From assembly GCA_947642555.1 (NCBI GenBank), contig CANRSX010000008.1, forward strand, positions 81,373 through 145,372: a stretch of 64,000 nt of DNA, given 5' to 3'. Positions within the stretch are counted from its first letter, which is position 1; each line of letters starts with the position of its first letter. The DNA is from an uncultured Roseburia sp. (lineage in GTDB: Bacteria > Bacillota > Clostridia > Lachnospirales > Lachnospiraceae). The notes under the pieces are model-generated. The model was not told the DNA's origin and searched no databases. It was given only the letters and a program-made list of their open reading frames with translations. The position numbers and the translations under genes were made by a program. This document shows, piece after piece, positions 8,891 through 17,609 of the stretch.

Positions 8891-9325
8891 TTATGCGTGA
8901 CAGCCGCCCCCGCAGTGGTGCTCTCCGCCTCCGCAGTGATGACCTTCCTCTCCGTCATGGCCGCCGCAGCCGCCCTCGTGATCGCCTTCCCCGTGATGGC
9001 TGCACTGCACATCCGGGTTGTACAAAAGGTCTCCGGACAGAAGCGCATTCACCGCCGCGTCCGCGCTCCCGGTCACGCCGCCGTAAAGACGGATCCCCGC
9101 CTCCGCCAGGGCCATCTGTGCGCCTCCGCCGATGCCGCCGCAGATTAAGGCATCCACCTTTTGTCCGCCCAGAAGGCCCGCCAGGGCGCCGTGCCCGCTT
9201 CCGCTGGTATCCAGAACCTCGGAGGACACGACTGTCCCATCCTCCACGTCGTAGATCTTAAACTGCTGCGTATGGCCGAAATGCTGGAAAATATCACCGT
9301 TATCGTATGTCACTGCTATTCTCAT
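8891..9325 (-). CDS. NifX/NifB-type dinitrogenase cofactor-like protein with Cys/His-rich tail
   Basis: A 144-residue protein. Residues about 1-105 are the small ribonuclease-H-like domain shared by NifX, NafY and the NifB C-terminus (starts MRIAVTYDNGDIFQHFGHT), which binds iron-sulfur or iron-molybdenum cofactor precursors. The last 37 residues hold 5 Cys and 9 His with many Gly, a probable metal-binding tail. No nif genes are nearby, as is common for these orphan proteins in anaerobes, so a general Fe-S or metal-handling role is more likely. AAGGGGGA precedes the ATG. Confidence 0.85.
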   Translation of the reverse strand: MRIAVTYDNGDIFQHFGHTQQFKIYDVEDGTVVSSEVLDTSGSGHGALAGLLGGQKVDALICGGIGGGAQMALAEAGIRLYGGVTGSADAAVNALLSGDLLYNPDVQCSHHGEGDHEGGCGGHDGEEGHHCGGGEHHCGGGCHA

Positions 9326-9390
9326 CGTCAGTTCCCCCTTTCGAATCTATAGTATACCCCGCTGCGGGCGAAAGGTCAAATGTTTTCCTG

Positions 9391-10740
9391 TCACTGCAGC
9401 ACGCTTAAATCGATGCGGTACAGCAGTTCCTCCTCCTGCCGCTTCTGAAACAGCCCCGTCAGATATATGGGGCAGTAAAATACATTGTCCTTCACCCGGA
9501 TATTTTCATTGCTAAGCACCACCGCTTCCCCGATCCCATAAGATTCCGTCCGAAGCACCTGATCCAAAGCCCGGTGCCTGGCATAGGCCTTGCCGGATTT
9601 CACTTCGATCGGCAGGATACGTCCCTGATATTCGATGAGGAAATCCAGCTCCCCCTGCTTTTTGCTCTGAAAATAATACAGGTCAAAGCCCTGGCACTTT
9701 AACTCCTGGGCCACTGCATTCTCATAGACTGCCCCGAAATTGATGTCCAGCTCCCGCTTTAAAATCCGAAGCTGCAGGCCGTCTGCGTACATCGAAGCAA
9801 GCAGGCCGACGTCCGACAAAAATAGTTTGAACAAATTCGTCGACTTTGAGAGAAGCAGCGGCGCCACCGGCTCCTGCGCACAATATGCCGGCAGGGCCAC
9901 CCCCGCTTCCTTCAGCCAGATAAAACTGTGCCCATACCTGGAAAATTTAAAATTCTCGTTTAGACTTTTCAGCACAAAGCGCTTATTCTTACCGTTCAGC
10001 TCACCGGGAATCAGCTCAAAAATATCCTTCAGATAAAGCTTTTCCTCCGGATCATACTTCGCGATATCCCTGATGTAGGCGTTTGTAATTCCATTCTGAA
10101 TCTTTGCCACCTGATTCAGATTGCTGGTCTTCAGATAAGTATCCACCGCCGCCGGCATACCGCCGATAATCAGATACAGGCGGAAGAGCTCCGTCAGCTT
10201 TTCATGGATCACCGGATCCACCGGCGTCCGCTGTGCAAAGCATGCGTTCAGGTGCTCTGTCACCCGGTCGGAGACGCGGTTCGCCCGGCAGAACTCGAAA
10301 AAATTCATCGGGTACATTTCCAGGATCGTCAGAAATCCCACCGGGACGGAACGGATATCCTTAAGCTCCACCCCCAGCAGCGACCCGCTTAAGATATAGC
10401 GGTAGCTCCCTTCCTCCACTAGAAATTTGATCGCCGTGACCAGCTCTTTGCATTCCTGCACCTCGTCCAAAAAGATCAGCGTCTTTCCCGGTTCCATCGG
10501 TACATCCGTCAGGGCAGACAGCCGCAGCAGGATATCCGCGGCTGTCGTCACTCCCTCAAAGATACCGGATGCCGCTTCGTTTTCGATAAAATTAATCTCC
10601 ACGACGTGCGCGAACAGATCTTTTGTGGTCTTGCGGATCGTATAGGTCTTCCCGACCTGACGCGCCCCGGTGATCATCAGCGCCTGGCGCGGCACCGTCT
10701 CAAAAAACTGACGGATCTGCTGTTCCATGGTCCGATACAT
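9391..10740 (-). CDS. AAA ATPase with DUF4143 domain
   Basis: About 449 residues. The N-terminal AAA_14 ATPase has Walker A (TGARQVGKTYT) and Walker B (TLIFLDEVQE). The C-terminal DUF4143 domain carries a nuclease-like core (QGELDFLIEYQGRILPIEVKSG), resembling PD-(D/E)XK motifs. The family is abundant and largely uncharacterised. I chose the ATG at 10740, with AGAGGTG 7 bases upstream, over a GTG at 10749. It is monocistronic, and its promoter region carries three evenly spaced repeats (10797-10878). Confidence 0.88.
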   Translation of the reverse strand: MYRTMEQQIRQFFETVPRQALMITGARQVGKTYTIRKTTKDLFAHVVEINFIENEAASGIFEGVTTAADILLRLSALTDVPMEPGKTLIFLDEVQECKELVTAIKFLVEEGSYRYILSGSLLGVELKDIRSVPVGFLTILEMYPMNFFEFCRANRVSDRVTEHLNACFAQRTPVDPVIHEKLTELFRLYLIIGGMPAAVDTYLKTSNLNQVAKIQNGITNAYIRDIAKYDPEEKLYLKDIFELIPGELNGKNKRFVLKSLNENFKFSRYGHSFIWLKEAGVALPAYCAQEPVAPLLLSKSTNLFKLFLSDVGLLASMYADGLQLRILKRELDINFGAVYENAVAQELKCQGFDLYYFQSKKQGELDFLIEYQGRILPIEVKSGKAYARHRALDQVLRTESYGIGEAVVLSNENIRVKDNVFYCPIYLTGLFQKRQEEELLYRIDLSVLQ

Positions 10741-10782
10741 GACATACACCTCTTTTCCTCACAAAATCCCTTCTTACCATAT

Positions 10783-10811
10783 AGTATGCCACGTTCTGTC
10801 CGTTTTTACAA
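10783..10811 (-). promoter_or_regulatory. Promoter of the AAA/DUF4143 gene
   Basis: On the minus strand TTGTAA (10806-10811) and CATACT (10783-10788) are separated by 17 bp. The first of three 33-bp-spaced repeats lies over the spacer and the -35 box. Confidence 0.55.
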
Positions 10812-10878
10812 CTCCTTTCCGCCTGTTTTTGTCCGCTTTTCCAATGAAAAATCAGCTATTTCTGTCCGCTTTTCCAAT
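10797..10878. repeat. Three direct repeats at exact 33-bp spacing upstream of the AAA/DUF4143 gene
   Basis: Copies start at 10797, 10830 and 10863. Copies two and three read TGTCCGCTTTTCCAAT; copy one is TGTCCGTTTTTACAA. The spacing is 33 bp, about three helical turns. Between them the sequence is not conserved. They cover the predicted promoter and its upstream side. Confidence 0.75.
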
Positions 10879-10908
10879 CGCAGGACAGCCACTCCACAAA
10901 ACAGCTCG

Positions 10909-12231
10909 TCATTTATCCCTCACATACATCACGATGCACACGACCGTCAGAACCGCCTCGACCGCAGGCTGTGCCGCAATCACGCCATTCAGCTTCCAGA
11001 AATGATTGAGGAGGATGACGCCCGGAATAAACAGCGCCGCATTTCTTAACACGGTAATGGTCAGGGATTTTACCGCTTTTCCCAGCGCCTGGAAATAGCT
11101 CGTCGTCATATTGATCACGCCGAGCATGGGGGCCGACAGGCCAAGGATTTTCAAAAAGTATCCCGTCTGATCGATCAGGGCGGCATCCTGCAGGAAGATC
11201 CCGGCAAGCAGCTTTCCGGACAGCACAAAGGCCGCGGTAAAGACAGCTCCCATCGCAACACCGTAGAACACCGTGTATTTCACGATATCCGCCATCCGCT
11301 TCTTCTCATTTCTGCCATAACAATACCCCACCAGCGGCGCAACGCCCTGCGCTAACCCCACGGACAGCAGGATCGGAATCATATCGAGCTTGTATGCAAT
11401 TCCATAGGAAGCCACCGCATCCGATCCGTAAATACCGATGTAGTTATTCAATACAATGTTGGAAACACTCATCAGCACTGTGATCAGCGCTCCCGGAATT
11501 CCGATACTCACGACACTGCGGACCATCGGCGCATTCGGTGAAAAACGCTTCGGGTTCAGCGGTACCAGCTGGTTTCCTCTGCGCTCTTCCCGGATCATGC
11601 AGGCGAGATAATAGACCGTCGCGCATACAAAACCCAGGGAAGTTGCGAGCGCGGCTCCTGCCGTCCCCCATTTAAAAACAGCGATGAAAATATAGTCCAG
11701 CGCCATATTGATGACGTTTCCAAGGATCAGCCCGATGGTGCCCTCCCGGATCAGCCCTGCCGAGCGGAACAGGTGGACAAACCCGTTTGAGAGCATGATA
11801 AAGGGCGCTCCCGCAAAAATCCATTTCAGATAATCACAGGTGTAGGTCATATTATCTGCATCTGCACCGGAGAGCTTCGCCAGCGGCTGTAAAAAGATCA
11901 GCCCCAGTACCAGCGTGACCGCGCCGGAAAGCGCCATCGCATACACACAGAAATTCATCGTGTTCCCCGCTTTCTTTTTCTTTTCCTCGCCCAGCAGCCT
12001 GGCAATCACGCTGCTGCCTCCCATTCCGAAAATGCACGCGATGGACATAATGATCAGCAGGATCGGCGCACACAGCGTCACGGCGGCGATCGTCGCGGGC
12101 TCTTTTGTCAGTGAGACAAAAAAGGTGTCGGCAATATTGTAAATCAGTGTGGTGAGCTGCCCCAGCATCGCGGGCAGGCCGACTCTCATAATTGCTTTGG
12201 AAATACGTTTCTCTTCATAAACCGATGCCAT
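10909..12231 (-). CDS. MATE-family multidrug/metabolite efflux transporter
   Basis: A 440-residue membrane protein with about 12 helices in two halves. The start is MASVYEEKRISKAIMRVGLP, with the family's typical AMLGQLTTLIYNIADTFFV region and a second-half PGALITVLMSVSNIVLNNYIG equivalent. MATE proteins extrude cationic drugs or metabolites using Na+ or H+ gradients. It is divergent from a Crp-like regulator, with 88 bp between the starts, so control by that regulator is likely. Confidence 0.9.
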   Translation of the reverse strand: MASVYEEKRISKAIMRVGLPAMLGQLTTLIYNIADTFFVSLTKEPATIAAVTLCAPILLIIMSIACIFGMGGSSVIARLLGEEKKKKAGNTMNFCVYAMALSGAVTLVLGLIFLQPLAKLSGADADNMTYTCDYLKWIFAGAPFIMLSNGFVHLFRSAGLIREGTIGLILGNVINMALDYIFIAVFKWGTAGAALATSLGFVCATVYYLACMIREERRGNQLVPLNPKRFSPNAPMVRSVVSIGIPGALITVLMSVSNIVLNNYIGIYGSDAVASYGIAYKLDMIPILLSVGLAQGVAPLVGYCYGRNEKKRMADIVKYTVFYGVAMGAVFTAAFVLSGKLLAGIFLQDAALIDQTGYFLKILGLSAPMLGVINMTTSYFQALGKAVKSLTITVLRNAALFIPGVILLNHFWKLNGVIAAQPAVEAVLTVVCIVMYVRDK

Positions 12232-12247
12232 TTGTTCCTTTCCTCCC

Positions 12248-12302
12248 TTGATTTTTTACCCATTATACGGTAACATGGATGCAAAAAACCGGACATATGT
12301 CC
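12248..12302 (+). promoter_or_regulatory. Promoter and palindromic operator of the Crp-like gene
   Basis: TTGATT (12248-12253) and TAACAT (12271-12276) are 17 bp apart. A perfect 12-bp palindrome GGACATATGTCC lies at 12291-12302, near or just after the transcription start and before the GGAGG site. This is a good position for autorepression, and it also lies between the divergent MATE and regulator genes. Confidence 0.6.
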
Positions 12303-12319
12303 TGTTTGGAGGAAACACC

Positions 12320-12940
12320 ATGAAAAAAATTTATGAGAAAAAGAAGGTTGCGGCCTGTATTGCAGACAGTATCCGCCGTGATGTGCTCGACTCGTTAAAC
12401 GTCGATTTTTATCTGATCACATACGAAAAAGGCGAACTGGTGAGCTCGCCTCTTCAGGATGAAAGTTTATTTCAGATCGTGGCGGAAGGTTCGGTAAACA
12501 TCTATTTCATACGCGATGACGGCACGCGGTATTCCCTGTCAAACGGAACCACCGGCTACCTGCTCGGCGACATGGATCTCTTTTATGAAACAAGCAGCAA
12601 TATCTATGCCGAGGCCGCTGAACGTCTGACCTGTATCTCCTGTCCGGTTGAACAGAACCGGGAGACGCTGCTCTCCAGCAATCCCTTTCTGATGCTGATC
12701 TGCAGGAGCCTTTCCGCCAAAATCGGAGCGATGACTACAATCGACGCCGCCCCTGCTTCCCTTACGGAGCGCGTCATGTCCTATATGAAATATAAATGTG
12801 ACGATGAGACCTTAAAGGGAATCGAGCAGGCTGCCTTCCGCCTCCACTGCAGCGCAAGGCAGCTTCAGAGAATTCTCAATCAGAGCGAAGCCGCCGGACT
12901 CGTGGAGAAGCTTGGGAAGGGGACCTACCGGCTGGTGTGA
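12320..12940 (+). CDS. Crp/Fnr-family transcriptional regulator
   Basis: 206 residues from the ATG at 12320, which has GGAGGA 7 bases upstream; an in-frame ATG at 12248 is less likely because it would lie over the promoter. It has an N-terminal cyclic-nucleotide-binding-like beta barrel (about residues 30-120) and a C-terminal winged helix with CSARQLQRILNQSEAAGLVE as recognition region. The FNR iron-sulfur cysteine pattern is absent. It probably regulates itself and the divergent MATE pump. Its 3' end overlaps the convergent GNAT gene by 16 bp. Confidence 0.85.
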   Translation: MKKIYEKKKVAACIADSIRRDVLDSLNVDFYLITYEKGELVSSPLQDESLFQIVAEGSVNIYFIRDDGTRYSLSNGTTGYLLGDMDLFYETSSNIYAEAAERLTCISCPVEQNRETLLSSNPFLMLICRSLSAKIGAMTTIDAAPASLTERVMSYMKYKCDDETLKGIEQAAFRLHCSARQLQRILNQSEAAGLVEKLGKGTYRLV

Positions 12941-13713
12941 CAGGTCTCCCCATTCATCTCATTCACAAAGTCGCCGGGCTTTACCGTCATCTCCACCCAG
13001 GCGGGAATCAAACCGCTTCTGATGGCATTTCCGACAGAACGGAGATTGGACCATGCGGAGCAGTAGAAAGGAACTTTCCCTCTTTTTTGTATTTCCTGCG
13101 CCAGTCTGTATGTGAGTGCGGATGCAGTTCCTCTCCTTCTGTACTCCGGCAGTACATCCACCCCGATCTGCCACATCCTCTCACAGTCCGCGGAACAGCC
13201 TGCAAGCCCCACTAATTTTTCTCCTTCATAGGCCCCGACCCCCAGCACATCCAGGTGTTTCCTGTCTTCGCACAGGGCATTGCCCCATTCCGGCAGATAC
13301 AGCGGTTTCAAATCCTGCTGCTTCAGCATCCGCAGCTCATATTCGCAGGTAACAGGACACCCCCTACCGGCAGCGGGGAGATAATATTCCGCCATAAAGC
13401 ATATTTTATATCCCATCCCCGCAATCCGGTCGCTCAGCCAGTACAGATTCGGCGTCTCAAAAAGGTGATAGAATTCAAATCTGCCGACATATTCCGTCAC
13501 CACCTCCCTGACGTCCTCCGTCACCGCTGCAACCACATTGTTTCCATAGGAAACAAAATTCGCGATAATCGGTTCTTTCAGATATTTCCTCGCCTTTTCC
13601 CCCAGGCGGAACGGAACGATGACATTCTGGCTTTTCAAAAAGTCCTCCGGGCTGCAGCCCATATCCTCCGCCGACTGCTCCATCGCAATCTGTAAGATCT
13701 CTTTCGCTATCAT
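12925..13713 (-). CDS. GNAT-family N-acetyltransferase, last gene of the STM4011-4015-type operon
   Basis: A 262-residue protein with a C-terminal GNAT domain. The acetyl-CoA loop reads VLPEYRRRGTASALTYRLAQ (about residues 190-209), followed by a conserved NLRSVGNAIRSGL helix. The first 120 residues are a less conserved N-terminal domain, as in FR47-like acetyltransferases. The start ATG overlaps the stop of the radical SAM gene (ATGA) and GGAGG lies 9 bases upstream, so translation is coupled and the protein probably belongs to the same pathway. The substrate is unknown. Confidence 0.85.
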   Translation of the reverse strand: MIAKEILQIAMEQSAEDMGCSPEDFLKSQNVIVPFRLGEKARKYLKEPIIANFVSYGNNVVAAVTEDVREVVTEYVGRFEFYHLFETPNLYWLSDRIAGMGYKICFMAEYYLPAAGRGCPVTCEYELRMLKQQDLKPLYLPEWGNALCEDRKHLDVLGVGAYEGEKLVGLAGCSADCERMWQIGVDVLPEYRRRGTASALTYRLAQEIQKRGKVPFYCSAWSNLRSVGNAIRSGLIPAWVEMTVKPGDFVNEMNGETCHTSR

Positions 13714-15461
13714 AACTCAGGTCCTCCTGTTCCTTCCGCCGCACAAAGACCGCACATCCCCCGATCCTCCGCAGAATCCCCGGCCGCGAAGGCCTCCTTT
13801 GGCGAAATCCCCAGCCAGCCGCAGATCATCCGCACCCCGGACTCCTTATCTGCCTGATCCGAAATGATCTGCAGGCAGTGATCCTCGATCACATATCGGA
13901 TCGGAAAAGAGCCGGTCAGCCCGCCGAGGAGCGCCTCTGCCTCCCCATCGCTCCAGGACCGGTGTGCTGCCCGGCAGAGTGTGATCTTATACAGTCTTCC
14001 ATCCTCCCGGTATGCCAGGATCCGGTATCCGGCCTTTTTCTGCCCAGCGTGCTTCTCTTCCGGCTCTTCCGGCTTCCGCCTGTTCAAATTCTGCTTCTGC
14101 TCTTTTAAATTCTGCTTCTGCTCTTTTAATATAGAAAGCAGGCCTTCCTCCAAAGCATAAACACAGCTCCGCTTTTCTGCACTGCATTGCCCGTTATCTA
14201 TATCTGTAGTCATACATATCTGCGCCCCGCCGGAAAATACCCCGCCGGAAAACAGATGCCAGATACTTTTGCAGCGCCTGGCCGCCTCCCGGTAAGGCAG
14301 CGTTGTCGCAAAGAACAGCGGCACGCCCTGCCCATGGAGGACGCGAAGGCCCGCCACAAGCTCCTCGTCCGGCTCTTTGTACCGGCTGTACTGTCCCGAT
14401 GCGCCACAGTTTCCCTCATGATCAGACACTCCGATCCCCTCAGACTCTCCCGCATATCCCGGCAGAATCGTCCCCACAATATCCAAAAACACCGCCTTCG
14501 GACGGCGCGGGATCCGAAACACCGGATACGGACCGAAGAGCAGCTGATTGACGAGGTTTTCCCGTCCGCCATAGGCGAGATAGCAGCTGCAGCGCTTCCT
14601 GGTACACAGGGGCGGCGGAAATCGCAGATCCGATCCCGTCGGGTCTTTCATTGAATCCGGCCCGCCTGTGGAAGCCCGCTCCCCTCCTGCCGGGATCAAA
14701 TGATTCCACCGCGCCTTCTGCACCGGGCTGATATTGCAGGTGCGAAGCCTCCCGTCCCCCTCCGTCATCAGACGCTGCGCACACTGGGAGGGATCCGCCG
14801 GATGAGGCAGCAGCTCCCGGTAAAACCAGGGATCCAGCTTTAAAAACTCCTGTACTTCCTCTTCTGTATAAGCCCGTTTCATCCCATCCATCCGGTTGAT
14901 CCAGAGATAGCACTCCTTTGGCAGCAGGCGGCGCAGCTCCCGCAAAACGCCTGCCGTGTCTGCACTGCCCGGTCCTTCCTCCGCGCGCGCTTTGCCCGGC
15001 ACGCCGACCGCCCCGGCGCAGACCGTAACCCCGCGCCAGATCAGCGCCCTACACCGGTCCGCAAAAGCCTCCGCCTTTGTCATTTCCGGGTGAAAGGTCG
15101 CCCACAGCCGCAGCTTTTCCTTCACGCCGCCTGCCGCCGCAAACCGGTTCAGCGCTTCCTCCGCCGCAAAGCTCAGATTCGTCTGCGCGCCCACGGCGTC
15201 CATCCAGGGCAGCGCCGTAAGAGCCGCCAGCCCCTCCCAGTACCACGGGTGGATCAGCGCCTCCCCGTAGGGCGCCACCAAAAGAGCGCCGATATCCGCC
15301 CGCTCCCCTTCCTCCGAAAGCCTGTGGACAAAGGAACGCCACTGCTCCCTGTCGCGCTCCATCTCCCGCGCGGAGGACGGATGTTTCGAAAACGGGCAGT
15401 AGGTGCAGCGATAATTGCAGCTTTTGATACTACCTCTGTAGATGATTGTTCGGCGGTTCAC
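13710..15461 (-). CDS. STM4011-family radical SAM protein fused to a HAD-like domain
   Basis: 583 residues from a GTG at 15461, with AAGGAG 7 bases before it; the ATG at 15494 lies inside the previous gene. The radical SAM cluster motif is C15-NYR-C19-TY-C22. After about residue 310 a HAD-like domain follows: FLDIVGTIL (nucleophile Asp kept, but the second Asp of DxD replaced by Val), FFATTLP and a GDSAED motif near the end. Family members I know of are radical SAM domains alone, so the fusion is notable. A 21-bp tandem repeat encodes part of the HAD linker. It overlaps both neighbours by a few bases. Function unknown. Confidence 0.8.
   Translation of the reverse strand: MNRRTIIYRGSIKSCNYRCTYCPFSKHPSSAREMERDREQWRSFVHRLSEEGERADIGALLVAPYGEALIHPWYWEGLAALTALPWMDAVGAQTNLSFAAEEALNRFAAAGGVKEKLRLWATFHPEMTKAEAFADRCRALIWRGVTVCAGAVGVPGKARAEEGPGSADTAGVLRELRRLLPKECYLWINRMDGMKRAYTEEEVQEFLKLDPWFYRELLPHPADPSQCAQRLMTEGDGRLRTCNISPVQKARWNHLIPAGGERASTGGPDSMKDPTGSDLRFPPPLCTRKRCSCYLAYGGRENLVNQLLFGPYPVFRIPRRPKAVFLDIVGTILPGYAGESEGIGVSDHEGNCGASGQYSRYKEPDEELVAGLRVLHGQGVPLFFATTLPYREAARRCKSIWHLFSGGVFSGGAQICMTTDIDNGQCSAEKRSCVYALEEGLLSILKEQKQNLKEQKQNLNRRKPEEPEEKHAGQKKAGYRILAYREDGRLYKITLCRAAHRSWSDGEAEALLGGLTGSFPIRYVIEDHCLQIISDQADKESGVRMICGWLGISPKEAFAAGDSAEDRGMCGLCAAEGTGGPEL
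14086..14127 (-). repeat. In-frame 21-bp tandem repeat (two units) in the STM4011-HAD gene
   Basis: Two identical 21-bp units, 14086-14106 and 14107-14127, encode LKEQKQN twice in a linker of the HAD-like domain. Copy number could change in multiples of seven residues without frameshift. Confidence 0.85.
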
Positions 15462-16761
15462 ATCCGTTCTCCTTCTCCCATTCTTCCATAGCATGGCGCA
15501 CCTCGTCGGAAATCAGCTGCGGCCCGAGATAATCCGAGAGTCCCAGCCCTTCCTCCGTGAGATGAAGCCAGGTGTGCGGTTCTGCCTTCTTCAGAGCAAG
15601 ATACCCCGACGTCTCCCACTCCTTTAACACCGGAAAATCCTCAAAAATACCTCGGTGACAGAGCTCCTCATACCGCCCGGTATCGATCCCCGGCAGAATC
15701 AGCAGGTGCCGGATCACATAGCGCCGCTTCTGCTCCTCCTCCGACAGCAGGATCCCGTGGGTGATCTCCGTGTAATCCTCCCTCGTCTCATACTCCTTTA
15801 ACCGCGCCAGGCAGTCCGTCTGCGTCACCGCATAGGGGCTGCAGAAATGAAGCGGCCCCAGATAACTGCGTCCCCCGCAGCCCAGGGCCAGCGAAGTTCC
15901 AAACCCGCACTCCGAAAACTCCCGATCCTTTGCCGCTCCCCGCACAAACCGGCGCATGGAATCCTGACGGAAGCCCTCCTGTTTTAAAAACGCGGAGGCC
16001 TTGCGGTACTGCGTGACCGCCAGCGCGGCATCCGGCGTCACCCCGGTATGCGTCAGATATGCCCCGTGTTTTACATAGAGCGGATACAGAAAAATCTCAT
16101 CCGGCTCATAGCGCAGGGCCTCCCGCAGGGAATCCAGAAGGCTCTCCACCGTCTGTCCCGGAACCCCGTAGATAAAATCCACGTTCACGCAGGGAAATCC
16201 GGCCTCCTTTAACAGGGCAAGCGCCTCCCTCGCCCGGGCCGCGGTATGCTGCCGTCCCAGCGTCTTAAGTTCCCGCTCCGAAAAGCTCTGAATCCCCATG
16301 CTGACCCTCGTCACACCGGCCTCTTTTAAAATGGCGAGCTTCTCCGCGGTCGTCTGATTGGGCGCTGTCTCTATGACGCTCTCCGTTTTTTCTGAAAAAT
16401 CGAACTGCCGCTTTAGCATCTCAAACATCCGTACAAGCTGCCGGTTCGATAACAGCAGCGGCGTCCCTCCGCCGATCACCAGCTCTGAAAATGTAGTTTT
16501 CTCCGGCAGAAGCACCTTTCGGTACTGCTCACACTGGCGTTCCACCGCATCCAGATACCGATCCACGGCCTCCTCCTTCTGCCCGGTCACGGAAAACAGG
16601 TTGCAGTACCCGCACTTCGCCTGACAGAAGGGAATATGAAGATACAGGCCGTGCCCCGCCCCCGCGAGATACCGGGCGTAGTCCGAAAGTCTCGTGTCCG
16701 AAAGCGGCCGGTAGGCTGTCTTGTGCGGATAACTGTACATATACTGAAGATAGGGATTCAT
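15430..16761 (-). CDS. STM4012-family radical SAM protein (HemN/coproporphyrinogen dehydrogenase-like)
   Basis: 443 residues from the ATG at 16761 (GGAAAGGTGACAGG before it). The SAM cluster motif is C46-QAK-C50-GY-C53, preceded by LYLHIPF as in HemN-like enzymes, and GGGTPLLL binds SAM. The C-terminal HemN-like domain is present. True HemN function is unlikely, because this family is tied to the STM4011-4015 gene set of unknown function. The 3' end overlaps the next gene by 32 bp. Confidence 0.85.
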   Translation of the reverse strand: MNPYLQYMYSYPHKTAYRPLSDTRLSDYARYLAGAGHGLYLHIPFCQAKCGYCNLFSVTGQKEEAVDRYLDAVERQCEQYRKVLLPEKTTFSELVIGGGTPLLLSNRQLVRMFEMLKRQFDFSEKTESVIETAPNQTTAEKLAILKEAGVTRVSMGIQSFSERELKTLGRQHTAARAREALALLKEAGFPCVNVDFIYGVPGQTVESLLDSLREALRYEPDEIFLYPLYVKHGAYLTHTGVTPDAALAVTQYRKASAFLKQEGFRQDSMRRFVRGAAKDREFSECGFGTSLALGCGGRSYLGPLHFCSPYAVTQTDCLARLKEYETREDYTEITHGILLSEEEQKRRYVIRHLLILPGIDTGRYEELCHRGIFEDFPVLKEWETSGYLALKKAEPHTWLHLTEEGLGLSDYLGPQLISDEVRHAMEEWEKENGCEPPNNHLQR

Positions 16762-16790
16762 CCTGTCACCTTTCCTGTCATAAAATGAGA

Positions 16791-17609
16791 TCAGAGCGCT
16801 TCTGAAATCCAAAAATGCTTGTACGGGACTGTCAGCACCGAGGGGTGGTTGATGCCATGCCGGTAGCAGCCGTCCTCCCCGTAGCAGGTCCCGTGATCCG
16901 AGCAGCAGATCACAAACGCGCCGCCGCGCAATGCCGACCACCCGTCAAACAGCCTGCCCAGCTCCCCGTCCACATACCGAAGCGCCGCCGCGTGCGTCCG
17001 CAGACTGTCCGACTTCTCCCCTTCCAGGTAAAAATAATTCGGATCGTGCACCGCATCGATATTGACATATAAAAAAATCCGCTTCTCCGGATCCATAGCG
17101 GCAAGTTTTTTTAAAATAAAATCCACCTGGTTTGCCGTGTTCTCCTTTACCGGGCAGGCAAAGGACGGATTCCAGTCGCTTCTCATAAAATATCCCGGAA
17201 ACACCTTTCCCATATCGGAACGTTTGTCAAAAAAGGAGACGCCGCCCACACACCAGGTCAGATAGCCCTCCCGTTCCAGACCCTCCATGATCGTGCTGCC
17301 GGAAAACGCGTACGCGCCCTCCGGCACCTTTCTCCTCAGCCCGATGGCCTGCGGGTAAAACAACAGCTCCCGCTCCTCCATCCGCCCCACATCGACCCGG
17401 CAGGGGAGAAACCCCGCAAACATCGCATGGTGGGACGGATAGGTAAAATTTCCCGGCGCCTGACAGCAGAGCCAGGGACCGTAACGGTTTAACACCGGCG
17501 TGCCCCCCGCGGCCTCCTCCGCCGACGCCACATCATAGCGCAGCGTATCGATACAGAGAAACAGGATATCTGTCTTTCCCACAATATCGCTCATATTTAC
17601 AGATGTCAT
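16791..17609 (-). CDS. STM4013/SEN3800-family hydrolase (alkaline phosphatase superfamily)
   Basis: 272 residues from an ATG whose ATGA overlaps the stop of the ATP-grasp gene; GGAGGG lies just upstream. A sulfatase/phosphodiesterase-like fold is shown by an N-terminal metal Asp in LFLCIDTLRYDVA, a nucleophile region NFTYPSHHAMFAGF (Thr or Ser in place of formylglycine) and CSDHGTCYGEDG as the second metal site. It could cleave a phosphate or sulfate ester, or transfer a phospho group. No signal peptide is seen, so it is cytoplasmic. The substrate is unknown. Confidence 0.85.
   Translation of the reverse strand: MTSVNMSDIVGKTDILFLCIDTLRYDVASAEEAAGGTPVLNRYGPWLCCQAPGNFTYPSHHAMFAGFLPCRVDVGRMEERELLFYPQAIGLRRKVPEGAYAFSGSTIMEGLEREGYLTWCVGGVSFFDKRSDMGKVFPGYFMRSDWNPSFACPVKENTANQVDFILKKLAAMDPEKRIFLYVNIDAVHDPNYFYLEGEKSDSLRTHAAALRYVDGELGRLFDGWSALRGGAFVICCSDHGTCYGEDGCYRHGINHPSVLTVPYKHFWISEAL

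Noticed and set aside
8891..9325. Nitrogen fixation locus
   Set aside because: Only a NifX-like protein is present; no nifH, nifD, nifK or nifB.
10797..10878. Evenly spaced repeats as a small CRISPR array
   Set aside because: The repeats are only 15-16 bp with 17-bp gaps, overlap a promoter, and no cas genes are in the window.
15430..16761. STM4012-like protein as a true coproporphyrinogen dehydrogenase (HemN)
   Set aside because: It sits in the STM4011-4015 gene set with no heme genes nearby.
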